Under the pieces are notes generated by a model. It searched no databases and was not told the DNA's origin. It saw only the letters and a program-made list of their open reading frames with translations. From a virus: a stretch of 56,817 nt of DNA. Made by a program: the position numbers and the translations under genes. The DNA is taken from the IMG/VR virus record IMGVR_UViG_3300046822_000346, positions 1-56,817 of that record; one strand, written 5' to 3'. Every line of letters starts with the position of its first letter. Position 1 is the stretch's first letter. This document shows, in pieces, positions 31,107 to 39,363 of this stretch.

Positions 31107-33083
31107 CTAGCACGGATACACTGTAGCACCGGGATACAACGTTGCGCCGGGGAAGTGACAAGCCTGGACAGTCACCGTAAAGCTATCTGTCCAGGTCCAA
31201 GTCTCCGGAAAAGTTTGTAGCAGTGCCACCGTGTTCGTCCCTGTGGTGACGACGTTATCGGAAGCCGCGCTTGCCACCATCTGGGACATGACATCAAAGA
31301 TCTTAGCCCATGAACCGTCTACCGGCCCGAGAATAGCGGTTACCGCGAAATAAGCGGTGTTATCCACTTCCGTGGTGATCACGGTCTCGATGAGCATCTG
31401 GACGTTGTTGAGCCCGTGCTCGACTATGGTCACAGTTAGTACTTGCCCGGCGGCCAAGCCATCTGTGGTGGTGCTAAACTCCAACTTTTTGGCTATCATA
31501 CCATACTTGTTGAGCTGCGCATTACAGAGTTCGAAGGCCGCAGTGGAGCTACTCACCTGGCGGGACGTGATCACCGCCTCAACGATGCCGGTGCCAAAAC
31601 CTTCGACGGATTGGCGCGAGGAAATCTCGGACTGGTTGTTTACCACGGCGACTGTCGGGAACTCACCTTGGTACTGTACCTGGAGCGTGTCAGTGTTGAT
31701 AAGTTTGGTGGCACTGATGTCCTGGGAGATGACTGCATCCCCTTTGCTCCAGTAGAAGTCTTTGCCAGTACTGACACCTTTGATTCCGACGGTTTTGGTT
31801 ACGCCGTTCACCTTGATCGTAGGTACCTTCGCCAGCGGAAACGCCATAGCCCAAGCTTGCGTGTTTCCATCGCCGACACGCGTCTCGGTCTGCGTGGCAG
31901 TGGTATTGACCCCGCCCAGCGCGTACTGCGTATTACGATAAGTTGGGTTACCATCGGTAACCTTAATGGTCGCTTCTAGTAAGTTTAGGTAAGTCTGGGT
32001 GGTGACATCTTTGGAGATGCTCCAGGGAGCAGCTCGCAGGGTGTACTGCTGGAAGTAGAGTATGCGCCAGGCATCGATCCACCAAGTGAACCCTGTCTTA
32101 GCGGAAATCTGGTCCAACGATACTGCCACGGTAATGTAGTTGCACACTTGCTCCGTGAGTAGATTACCCTGTTGTACCGTGGTATTGGTTACCCCATGTT
32201 GTCCAAGCTGCCAAGCCGATGCAGCCGCATCGGTTTCGATCTGGACGGCTCCGATCCAGATGGTGGTTGTCTGGCCGGTCACCGTGCCAGTCTCGACCAT
32301 GACCCCATAGCCCGTGGCCGTAATGGTGCCAGGTGTGGTAAACGTGGCTGAGACTCGTTGCCATTTATTAGTAAGGGTAATAGCCTGTTGCGTGGTAACT
32401 GTCTGAGAGGGTCCCGACTGCCACGCGGAGAACTTCACGGCCAAGTTGCCCGCTGCCGTGAGCGGGCCGCGGATATAAGCGCTGACCGTGTACTGAGTAC
32501 TAGCCGAAAAAACGCCCGAGATCGGCACAATCATCTGCACGCCTTGGTGATTAGTCGACCCGCTGCAGAACGCCTTACACGCCGCACGCCCGACGATAGA
32601 GGTGGCCGTGTCCTGAGTCAGGGTAGCAGTACCAAAGGTTGCAAAGGCGCTAATGTCTACATCGGGATTGGATTGGTTAGGGGTACAACGATTAGTGGTA
32701 TCGAAGCTGGCCTCAACCCCTTCGCCGAACAGATACGTGTTGTACAGATCCTGCACCATGGCCCCAGCGGTCAAGCTGACATAAGACTTGGCCGCAGTGC
32801 GTTTGTCGGCACGATAGTGATTATCGGAACACGTGCACGTGGTGAGCAATACCCCTGAACCGGGCACCTTCTGTTCCGCGGGCTGCTCCAGTTGGCCGCT
32901 AAAGCGCAGTACGCTGTTGACCCAGACCTCGACAGGTTGCCCTTTGAGATAGTGGGACGTGCCGGCAGTATCTACAATCACAAAGTTAGCCGTCGTCCGC
33001 TCCTCAACCCGATCTTCGATGCGGAGGGAGGCGCTGGCGAAGCCCACTGAGGCGTTGGAGATCAATACCGAAGCCGTTGACAC
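31107..33083 (-). CDS. Minor tail / tail-hub protein
   Basis: 658 residues. The N-terminus (LRIEDRVEERTTANFVIVD, GQPVEVWVNSVLRFSGQLE) and the C-terminal part (FELCNAQLNKYG, GLAAGQVLTVTIVEHG, AVTAILGPVDGSW) match hub-type tail proteins downstream of the tape measure. The middle (about residues 160-300) looks like an inserted carbohydrate-binding domain (VSAYIRGPLTAAGN, GVMVETGTVTGQ). The order tape measure, hub, fibres supports the call. Confidence 0.75.
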   Translation of the reverse strand: MSTASVLISNASVGFASASLRIEDRVEERTTANFVIVDTAGTSHYLKGQPVEVWVNSVLRFSGQLEQPAEQKVPGSGVLLTTCTCSDNHYRADKRTAAKSYVSLTAGAMVQDLYNTYLFGEGVEASFDTTNRCTPNQSNPDVDISAFATFGTATLTQDTATSIVGRAACKAFCSGSTNHQGVQMIVPISGVFSASTQYTVSAYIRGPLTAAGNLAVKFSAWQSGPSQTVTTQQAITLTNKWQRVSATFTTPGTITATGYGVMVETGTVTGQTTTIWIGAVQIETDAAASAWQLGQHGVTNTTVQQGNLLTEQVCNYITVAVSLDQISAKTGFTWWIDAWRILYFQQYTLRAAPWSISKDVTTQTYLNLLEATIKVTDGNPTYRNTQYALGGVNTTATQTETRVGDGNTQAWAMAFPLAKVPTIKVNGVTKTVGIKGVSTGKDFYWSKGDAVISQDISATKLINTDTLQVQYQGEFPTVAVVNNQSEISSRQSVEGFGTGIVEAVITSRQVSSSTAAFELCNAQLNKYGMIAKKLEFSTTTDGLAAGQVLTVTIVEHGLNNVQMLIETVITTEVDNTAYFAVTAILGPVDGSWAKIFDVMSQMVASAASDNVVTTGTNTVALLQTFPETWTWTDSFTVTVQACHFPGATLYPGATVYPC

Positions 33084-33092
33084 GCTGTGCTC

Positions 33093-35315
33093 CTAGAACT
33101 TGAGACCGAGTCTCACGCGCAACTCATCCGCCAGAGGTTGCCCAAGATACTGTACCATCTGTTGTCCATCAGGCATCTGGAAGATAATGGTCAGCGGGCG
33201 CCCTCCACCACTGCCACTGCCGCTCAACGCGTCTCCGCTCGGTACAGCTCCCGTGATGGTAGGACTGCCCATGGCCGTAATGGCCCCTGCCATGTGGTCG
33301 GAGACCTGACTTGCCACGTCCACCCCTTGTACGCCTTGGATCAGGCCCAACGAGATATTGGTACCGATAGCCGCAAATTCCGTAGAGGGCGAATGGATCC
33401 CGAAGACGCCCTTCACCGCCGAGAGAGCGTTGGAGGCCATGCTCTTGAGACTGCTGAGGAACTTGGAAGCACCTTCGGTAACAGCACTGGTAAGCGCGTT
33501 CATGATATTGCTTCCTGCGCCCTTAAAACCATTGAACATAGTCCCGAACCACTCTTGCACGGAGCCCCAGATAATTTGGAGCACTCCGCCTAGGATCTTT
33601 TCTATACCCTGCCAGATACCAGAAAACATATTCTGCATATCTTGCCAAGCACCGCTCCAGTTGCCCGAGATAATGTCGAGCCAGAAGAGAAACGTGTTCG
33701 AAAGGATCGACCAGGCGATCTGGATAATGCCCTGGATGATCGACCATACACCTGCGAATACCTCTTCCATGCCGGGCCACACAGCATTCCACAGAGGCTG
33801 AATAAACGCCACCATGGTCTGAATGGCGGCGCCTACTCTTTTCATCGCGGGTTCAAGTTTCTCGGACAGCTGTCCCGAGAACTTATTGACGCCATCCGAG
33901 GCTTGCTGCACCACCGGAGCCATCGCCTTGAGAGCGGCTCCGACTTGGTCGGCGATCCAGCCATAGAGTTGGGTCAGGATCGGGATCAGCACCTGTAGCA
34001 CTGGAGCCAAGCCAGTGGCGATTCCCACTGCCACCGACAAGATAGCATTGGCGAGACTCAACACTGGCGGCAAGATCTGCGCCACTCCATCGTACAAGTT
34101 GATGATATGCGGTAGCAGGGCTATGAAGGCCGGGATAATTGTCCCCGTAAATAAACCACCGAGCGTGGAGATAAGCGGGGCCAGCGTGCCTAGAGCCTGG
34201 TTCAACCCGTCCATGATCGCCGCCGCAATGTTCGCCACGATCGGGGCTAATTGATTGAAGTCATTCTGGAGGTCAGTTACAATCCCGGATATCTGGTTTC
34301 CCGAAGGTATGAAAGCCTCCAAAGCTGGCACTACTTGGTTCATGAACGTGGAGCCGATACCGTCCGCGTGGGCCTCTAGGTTGGACAGGATACCGGCAAA
34401 GGGGCCTACGGTGAGTGAGACCTGCGAGAACAGAGGTCCGATCTGCTTGAGCCACCCACCTACCACATCGAACGCATCCGCCAGGCCCGTACCTATAATC
34501 CCCACCAGCGGCATGGCAGCAGTCACTAGTTGCGTGAAGACGGGGATGACCGCATTGCCTATTTTCTCTTCGACAATAGACAGGTTGTTGTGCAGGATAG
34601 CTAAGGCACCTGCCATAGTCTTACCGGCGCCCTGCGCACTATTGCCAAACTCCTTGTTCAGCTCTTTGAGGATGATGGCCTGCGCTCCGGCCATATTGCC
34701 CGACTTCTCGAAGTTGGCGATCTGCTTCTTCTGGGTGGCATCGAACGTGACGCCAATACGCTGCAGCGCCGACATGCCCTTTTGCGGATCGTTCAGCGCC
34801 TTGCCCAATTGGATAGCCGCGGACTTGGTATCCTCTCCCATCGCTTGCGCCACGTTGAGCACGGCAGTAGTGGCCTGGGGAAATACGTTGCCCTTGATAT
34901 TGGTAAACGTGAGGAGCATGTTCTCGGTGCTTGCAATCGTGTCATCGGAGAACATGGTGAGGCGCGAGTACTTCTCGGCAAGATCGTCGATCGAGGTAGC
35001 TGTCTGGCCCGCCGCACCGCCTGTGGACTTGATCACATCCGCGGTTTGCTGCTGGACCAGCTCGTGCTGTTTGGTAACGTCGATCGTATCCTTGATCGCG
35101 TTCTGGATACCGACAAAAGCATAACTGACGGCTTGGGAGACCAAGGTAAACTTGGCCATACCCATCATGCCGCCCATGAGCCCACTCTGCGTATCGTGTG
35201 CCGCGGCCGCCTCGGCTCCGAACTCTTCGGTCTTAGTGGCTGCCGATGCCATCTGGGCCGCGTATGCCGTTGCGTCGGCGGAGATCCGCACGAGCAGCTC
35301 GCCTAGCAGCGGCAT
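33093..35315 (-). CDS. Tape measure protein
   Basis: 740 residues. N-terminal MPLLGELLVRISADATAYAAQM is a standard tape-measure opening. The body has long helical stretches, several hydrophobic segments (about residues 370-450, ILSVAVGIATGLAPVLQVL) and Trp-rich repeats (IWQGIEKILGGVLQIIW, WSIIQGIIQIAW). The C-terminal FGIHSPSTEF region is typical. It would set tail length, roughly 110 nm at 1.5 angstrom per residue. It directly follows the frameshifted chaperone. Confidence 0.88.
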   Translation of the reverse strand: MPLLGELLVRISADATAYAAQMASAATKTEEFGAEAAAAHDTQSGLMGGMMGMAKFTLVSQAVSYAFVGIQNAIKDTIDVTKQHELVQQQTADVIKSTGGAAGQTATSIDDLAEKYSRLTMFSDDTIASTENMLLTFTNIKGNVFPQATTAVLNVAQAMGEDTKSAAIQLGKALNDPQKGMSALQRIGVTFDATQKKQIANFEKSGNMAGAQAIILKELNKEFGNSAQGAGKTMAGALAILHNNLSIVEEKIGNAVIPVFTQLVTAAMPLVGIIGTGLADAFDVVGGWLKQIGPLFSQVSLTVGPFAGILSNLEAHADGIGSTFMNQVVPALEAFIPSGNQISGIVTDLQNDFNQLAPIVANIAAAIMDGLNQALGTLAPLISTLGGLFTGTIIPAFIALLPHIINLYDGVAQILPPVLSLANAILSVAVGIATGLAPVLQVLIPILTQLYGWIADQVGAALKAMAPVVQQASDGVNKFSGQLSEKLEPAMKRVGAAIQTMVAFIQPLWNAVWPGMEEVFAGVWSIIQGIIQIAWSILSNTFLFWLDIISGNWSGAWQDMQNMFSGIWQGIEKILGGVLQIIWGSVQEWFGTMFNGFKGAGSNIMNALTSAVTEGASKFLSSLKSMASNALSAVKGVFGIHSPSTEFAAIGTNISLGLIQGVQGVDVASQVSDHMAGAITAMGSPTITGAVPSGDALSGSGSGGGRPLTIIFQMPDGQQMVQYLGQPLADELRVRLGLKF

Positions 35316-35318
35316 ACA

Positions 35319-35869
35319 TCACCTACCCTTGTTGGCATCTTTGCGCTCTTGGGCCCAGATTTCCCAGAGAGCCATCCACTCGACAACATCCTCGCCAGAC
35401 ATTTCTCGGAGCATGTCACGCCAATTGGCATATCCGAGTTTCGCCGCCAACTCTAGATAGAAGCGGTGGGTTCCGTCGGCGAGGATTCGTCTTTTGCATC
35501 TTTGAGCGAGTCCTCGGACAGCCCGTTGAGCCGCACGCCGACTTGAGCGACGCGCTCCAACGCCTTACCCGAGAGCTTGTTCAATGCATCAACATCCGAG
35601 CGCGTGAAGATCGGCTCACGTGTTTCCGGGTGCCTGGCGCACTCCACCATGATCAGCGGATACATGCGGACCGAGTCCATCTTGCCCGTGAGTTTGTTCA
35701 GGCTCGCGTTGAGCAGTTGAGATCGGTCGTAGGCGTTGAGACCCACCATCAGAAATGTGATCCCGCCCCATTCGGGGACAGTGACCAATTCCTCGGGCAT
35801 GTTCTGCTGTTCCAGAATCATGCGCCGCAGGTCGGCTGCGGACGGCCCTACCGGCTGGGGCGAAGACAT
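35319..35869 (-). CDS. Tail assembly chaperone, long form by -1 frameshift
   Basis: A -1 shift at or near GCAAAAG (plus 35491-35497) joins the 35453-35869 frame to a downstream frame reading RRILADGTHRFYLELAAKLGY..WRDMLREMSGEDVVEWMALW and ending at 35319. The extension has clear chaperone-like sequence and no start of its own. This is the G/GT arrangement of lambda and many siphoviruses; the long form recruits the tape measure, which starts four bases later. Confidence 0.8.
35453..35869 (-). CDS. Tail assembly chaperone, short form
   Basis: 138 residues, helical. The core RRMILEQQNMPEELVTVPEWGGITFLMVGLNAYDRSQL resembles siphovirus gpG-type chaperones. It ends at a stop just after the frameshift site. 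Its position between tail tube genes and the tape measure is diagnostic. Confidence 0.8.
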   Translation of the reverse strand: MSSPQPVGPSAADLRRMILEQQNMPEELVTVPEWGGITFLMVGLNAYDRSQLLNASLNKLTGKMDSVRMYPLIMVECARHPETREPIFTRSDVDALNKLSGKALERVAQVGVRLNGLSEDSLKDAKDESSPTEPTASI

Positions 35870-35878
35870 GTTGCACTC

Positions 35879-36505
35879 CTAGAGATAGTAGAGAGCAGAG
35901 TCCAGATCGAGATCTACATCCTCGGTCGGGATCGCCTCTTCCGAGTTCTTGATCTGGTCCTGCTTAAAGCGGACGTATCCCTCGTAGCGGTGACCAGAAA
36001 CAGTGTCCACATAGAGGGACGCGATAAAGGGCACCCCCATACTCTGGACGAAATACAGGTCTAGGTACAGGCGGCTGAACTTGACACTCGCGTCGTGAAT
36101 TCCGGGGCGCTGCTGTTTCCACAACCCGCCGAACACCGTAGCCTTGTTTAAACTGGTGGTGGTAGTTAACTCCCAATCCACGCCCGAGCCGCATTGGCTG
36201 ACTGTGAAGTAGGCGCCGACAGAAGCCCGTACTTGAGTGCCGCCTGCTTGAGCTGCAGTGAACGTTACCTTGCCGCCCACGTACTGGAGCGTGTAGTTAC
36301 TAGTTGCCACTGTAGACCATGTGACGCCGTCGGGGCTGGTCTGGATCGTGACGGCAGTATTTTCGTCCCAGTACCTATGCGTGTCTGAACTCGAGAGACC
36401 ATACGTGGCATGATCCCCCGAGTCCGTCAGCGCGAGATTGGTGAATGGAACAGGACTACCAGTTGCCACGTAAAAGTCGGCAGTAGCTCCTTTGAAGGTC
36501 GTCAC
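35879..36505 (-). CDS. Second tail-tube-like protein
   Basis: 208 residues. The C-terminal half (GSGVDWELTTTTSLNKATVFGGLWKQQRPGIHDASVKF, HRYEGYVRFKQDQIKNSEEAIPTEDVDLDLD) aligns by eye with the 130-residue tail protein next door. An extra N-terminal domain of about 90 residues contains TIQTSPDGVTWSTVATSNYTL, an F5/8- or fibronectin-like stretch. It may be a tube paralogue, a terminator, or a decorated tube subunit. Confidence 0.7.
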   Translation of the reverse strand: MTTFKGATADFYVATGSPVPFTNLALTDSGDHATYGLSSSDTHRYWDENTAVTIQTSPDGVTWSTVATSNYTLQYVGGKVTFTAAQAGGTQVRASVGAYFTVSQCGSGVDWELTTTTSLNKATVFGGLWKQQRPGIHDASVKFSRLYLDLYFVQSMGVPFIASLYVDTVSGHRYEGYVRFKQDQIKNSEEAIPTEDVDLDLDSALYYL

Positions 36506-36516
36506 GCGCGCCTACC

Positions 36517-36909
36517 TTACACGGCTGTGAGAGTGCCGTCACCATCGAAATCGAAGTCTGCAGTGGCCACACCTTCGACTACCTGCTTGATCTGGATCTG
36601 CTTGATCCAGACCGAGCCGCTGTAGTGGTGGGTGCCGTCGATATCCAACTCCACCTGGACTAGCGCAGGTGTGCCGGTCATGACGGTCTGCAGAGTAGCC
36701 TGACCGTTGACATCGGTCATATCCCAGCGGCCGCCGAACTTTCCGGACCACTCACGAATACCGGAGGTTTGCGTCTTCCAAGCCTGTCCGAACTTGGTGA
36801 TCTTGTTGAGATTGTCAACAACCGTCAGTTCCCACTGGTCCATTTCGGCCACGGGAGTGGGGCTGGCCCCAACCTTGACGTTGCCGCTTGTGCCCACGAA
36901 CGTCGACAT
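36517..36909 (-). CDS. Major tail protein (tube subunit)
   Basis: 130 residues. TSGNVKVGASPTPVAEMDQWELTVV..KITKFGQAW..IREWSGKFGGRWD and GTHHYSGSVWIKQIQIKQVV fit the tail-tube fold. Its start overlaps the end of the upstream completion protein by one base. Confidence 0.82.
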   Translation of the reverse strand: MSTFVGTSGNVKVGASPTPVAEMDQWELTVVDNLNKITKFGQAWKTQTSGIREWSGKFGGRWDMTDVNGQATLQTVMTGTPALVQVELDIDGTHHYSGSVWIKQIQIKQVVEGVATADFDFDGDGTLTAV

Positions 36910-37352
36910 TAGAGCTCCTCCGCCCAGTACTGATACCGCACTTGCACGTGCCGTGATATACCATCTGGATCACGTGCTTGTACCATGTTGTCATACCGGA
37001 TGCCGATCAAAGACCACACACCGCCCGGTAATGGTAATGTGGCTTGAGTCTGCCGATGCAAGAGTGCATTGAGGCGCCCGAGAATAGCAAGACTTTCTTG
37101 CCAGCTTAACTGGCGCGACCAGATATCAATCGTGAACGTGCCCTGGACAGATTGTCCATCGAACGTATCGTCCACCTTCTCCGTGGTCTGATCATTGAGC
37201 ACTACGTACGGGAATGTGGCATTCTCCGGTACCTCGTCATACACTCCAACCAGCCCGGCGGTTGTCCCAAGCAGGCTAACCAGGTTTGTGTCCGTCGTAA
37301 GAGTGGCAAATACTGTCTCCTGCAGAACCCACGCCGCCGTATCGTATGCCAT
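36909..37352 (-). CDS. Tail completion protein, DUF3168-like
   Basis: 147 residues. The pattern LTTDTNLVSLLG..VYDEVPENATFPYVVLNDQT..FDGQSVQGTFTIDIWSRQ..ILGRLNALLH is the DUF3168 tail-completion family. Order after the HK97 gp10-like protein agrees. Confidence 0.82.
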   Translation of the reverse strand: MAYDTAAWVLQETVFATLTTDTNLVSLLGTTAGLVGVYDEVPENATFPYVVLNDQTTEKVDDTFDGQSVQGTFTIDIWSRQLSWQESLAILGRLNALLHRQTQATLPLPGGVWSLIGIRYDNMVQARDPDGISRHVQVRYQYWAEEL

Positions 37353-37353
37353 C

Positions 37354-37707
37354 TTACACCCCGAACTCTAGGTTAATCTCGCTCGCCAAGGCATTAAGAC
37401 AAGCCTGAAAGTTCTTGTTCAAAGACGGGTAGATAAAAGGTTGTGCCCGCATCCGCAGCGTACCCATCTCTACATAGATAGCATATTCCACATCTGAGTA
37501 GATTTCACGGCTAAGCGGAGTGTCCCCGGCCCGAATGGCGATGCTTGCCCGTAAACGCCCGGTGAGTACCGGGGCCGCTTGTTTTGCGTCCTTTTGCACC
37601 AGGAGCGCGGCTCGATCCAACCCGCGCTGTGTGGCCGTAGTCATGCGCACCGAGGCTAGCTTAAAAGCCGCAGTTACCTCTGCGATACCTGCCACCAATA
37701 TGCTCAT
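37354..37707 (-). CDS. HK97 gp10-like tail/head completion protein
   Basis: 117 residues from ATG 37707, which overlaps the upstream stop. LDRAALLVQKDAKQAAPVLTGRLRASIAIR and VEYAIYVEMGTLRMRAQPFIYPSL are typical of the gp10-like family of neck/tail completion proteins. Confidence 0.85.
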   Translation of the reverse strand: MSILVAGIAEVTAAFKLASVRMTTATQRGLDRAALLVQKDAKQAAPVLTGRLRASIAIRAGDTPLSREIYSDVEYAIYVEMGTLRMRAQPFIYPSLNKNFQACLNALASEINLEFGV

Positions 37708-38069
37708 TGGCCGTTGAGCTCCTCGACGAACAGGTTGATCTCGCGATGTCGCTCTGCGATATCGTCCACCGAGCGAATGTTGAATATTCGCACGCCGGTG
37801 GGCGTGGTGTACTTGATGCGCATGTCCGGTGTGACTCCGGGGCGCCACCAGATGTTGACGTAGTAGAAAGTGTGGCCGGCTACTTGACCTTGTACGTATT
37901 GCTCGACGCCTTTGTACATGGTCAGACTGGCCCATACCTTCCACATAGTCACCCAGTTCTCGGCCAATCGACCTCCGGCTTGTTGCCGCGGCTGATTGGC
38001 CTGTATCTCGATCCGGCGGTTCTTAGGTCCCGCGCCGACCGGCTTAAACTGGAATTTATCTACTGGCAT
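37704..38069 (-). CDS. Head closure (head-tail adaptor) protein
   Basis: 121 residues. IEIQANQPRQQAGGRLAENWVTMWKVWASL and IKYTTPTGVRIFNIRSVDDIAERHREINLFVEEL match the SPP1 gp16-like head closure family. Gene order portal-capsid-connector-closure supports it. Confidence 0.83.
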   Translation of the reverse strand: MPVDKFQFKPVGAGPKNRRIEIQANQPRQQAGGRLAENWVTMWKVWASLTMYKGVEQYVQGQVAGHTFYYVNIWWRPGVTPDMRIKYTTPTGVRIFNIRSVDDIAERHREINLFVEELNGQ

Positions 38070-38732
38070 TTAGAACCACGCCTGGTACACTGCTGGCCAC
38101 GGCCGGTAGGATTGCTGTAGCGGTCCGCGCAGGCGGAACGTGTCGAGATCCTGATAGATATCGTTGGGCACGTTTTGGCCCTCGCGGTTGAGGTACCAAA
38201 ACGCGATCAACTCGTAGATGACCTGGATAAATGGATCTGGCACGGCCAACGCAAGGCTCCCATATCCGGCAGTGTACGTGATCTTGAACGAAGCAAAACC
38301 ACGCATGGTAGGCCATACAGGCCAGACCTGTCCGGGGTTGAGGATAATGCGTCCAGGCGTCGATACCGTATCCACTACGAACACAGTCGGATCTACTTGC
38401 GTGGCGGTACCATCAAAGCCCGTGACCTCAATCTTGGTCACGGACTGTAACGGCGGCCGAGCAATCTCAGTCATGAATGGGCCATAGTCCATCAGCTGTT
38501 GCCAGGTCTGAGTTAGCAACGCGCGCCGTGTGTACTCCTCCACCCCACGCCGTGCCCGAGAGATGAGTCCCGCGAGCATAGCGTCTTCATCGGTGAAGTC
38601 AACTTTCAGGTACGCTTTTACCTGGTCGAGCGTCACTGGTTCGACGCTTGGGGCGGTGAGGAGCTGCGGGGAGATCCTGTTGCGCCTCTTCAGGTCGCGT
38701 ATCAGGAAGTTGTCCGGGTCCAGTTTCGACAT
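38070..38732 (-). CDS. Head-tail connector protein (gp6/gp15-like)
   Basis: 220 residues from ATG 38732, preceded by GGAG at eight bases. PVTLDQVKAYLKVDFTDEDAMLAGLISRARRGVEEYTRRAL is the characteristic start of phage gp6-like head-tail connectors. A beta region and a helical end follow (DPFIQVIYELIAFWYLNREG). Confidence 0.87.
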   Translation of the reverse strand: MSKLDPDNFLIRDLKRRNRISPQLLTAPSVEPVTLDQVKAYLKVDFTDEDAMLAGLISRARRGVEEYTRRALLTQTWQQLMDYGPFMTEIARPPLQSVTKIEVTGFDGTATQVDPTVFVVDTVSTPGRIILNPGQVWPVWPTMRGFASFKITYTAGYGSLALAVPDPFIQVIYELIAFWYLNREGQNVPNDIYQDLDTFRLRGPLQQSYRPWPAVYQAWF

Positions 38733-38895
38733 CTGCCCACTCCGCAACATCAACGTGCCGATGTACAAAACTTTCCGCGAGTTCTCGAGACAGTGGCGGG
38801 AAAGTTGTCTCGTCGTATTCCTCGCCCGCCACATACTCGTGCACGTCGGTACCGTTCGGGGACCCCAAGCGCGTCTGAAGCATGCGTATCCGCAT
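38599..38895 (-). CDS. Small head-module protein overlapping the connector
   Basis: 98 residues from ATG 38895, two bases after the upstream stop. The front part (RMLQTRLGSPNGTDVHEYVAGEEYD..LSRELAESFV) resembles small proteins often found between capsid and connector genes. The last 134 bases overlap the connector in another frame and encode a Pro/Arg-rich tail (PHRPKRRTSDARPG) of lower quality. Confidence 0.6.
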   Translation of the reverse strand: MRIRMLQTRLGSPNGTDVHEYVAGEEYDETTFPPLSRELAESFVHRHVDVAEWADVETGPGQLPDTRPEEAQQDLPAAPHRPKRRTSDARPGKSVPES

Positions 38896-38896
38896 A

Positions 38897-39301
38897 CTAG
38901 ACGATCGTGGATCCCGACGGCGCATAGCGCAGGTAGCCGAGGAAGGCGACCGCGGAAGTCACCGCACCTGTCGTACCGGACGCGATCAGCTGCACGATAC
39001 GCACATAGCGCAGCGAGCCGATATACGCCACAGCTTGCACCGCCGTGCCGCCACCACCAGAAGTCGCGCTCGTGAAGACACCCAGCTGGTCAGACGCCGC
39101 CACGTCCGTGAACGTGGCATTGTCGCTCGACTCCTGGAGCTTGAACGTGTGCGTGCCGTCTGTCACCACGCCGATCGCCAAGATGAAGGTCAGCGCTTCG
39201 CCCAGTTGGCGGTCGATCCCAAGGCCATTGTTAGTTGCCCCAGACCGAGCCGCAGGCGCGAGGGCCAGTGAAGGCGCAATCTCGCGAAGTTGGTCTCGCA
39301 T
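38897..39301 (-). CDS. Capsid-associated protein, decoration candidate
   Basis: 134 residues, beta-rich, with FILAIGVVTDGTHTFKLQESSDNATFTDV and YIGSLRYVRIVQLIASG. Directly downstream of the capsid gene, where decoration or head-stabilising proteins usually lie. The family assignment is tentative. Confidence 0.65.
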   Translation of the reverse strand: MRDQLREIAPSLALAPAARSGATNNGLGIDRQLGEALTFILAIGVVTDGTHTFKLQESSDNATFTDVAASDQLGVFTSATSGGGGTAVQAVAYIGSLRYVRIVQLIASGTTGAVTSAVAFLGYLRYAPSGSTIV

Positions 39302-39313
39302 CTCACACTCCTG

Positions 39314-39335
39314 GGGCTACACCGAAGTGTAGCCC
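39314..39335 (-). terminator. UUCG-tetraloop hairpin after the capsid gene
   Basis: On the minus strand, GGGCTACAC, TTCG, GTGTAGCCC, a 9-bp stem closed by C-UUCG-G, the extra-stable tetraloop. It ends 12 bases before the next start and directly precedes AGGAG. No U-run; it probably stabilises the abundant capsid mRNA end or attenuates read-through. Confidence 0.6.
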
Positions 39336-39363
39336 ACCAGACTCGTGATCCTTGGGCCGTAGC

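Noticed and set aside
34255-35124. 289-codon open frame on the plus strand
   Set aside because: Antisense to the tape measure gene; Ser/Pro-rich shadow.
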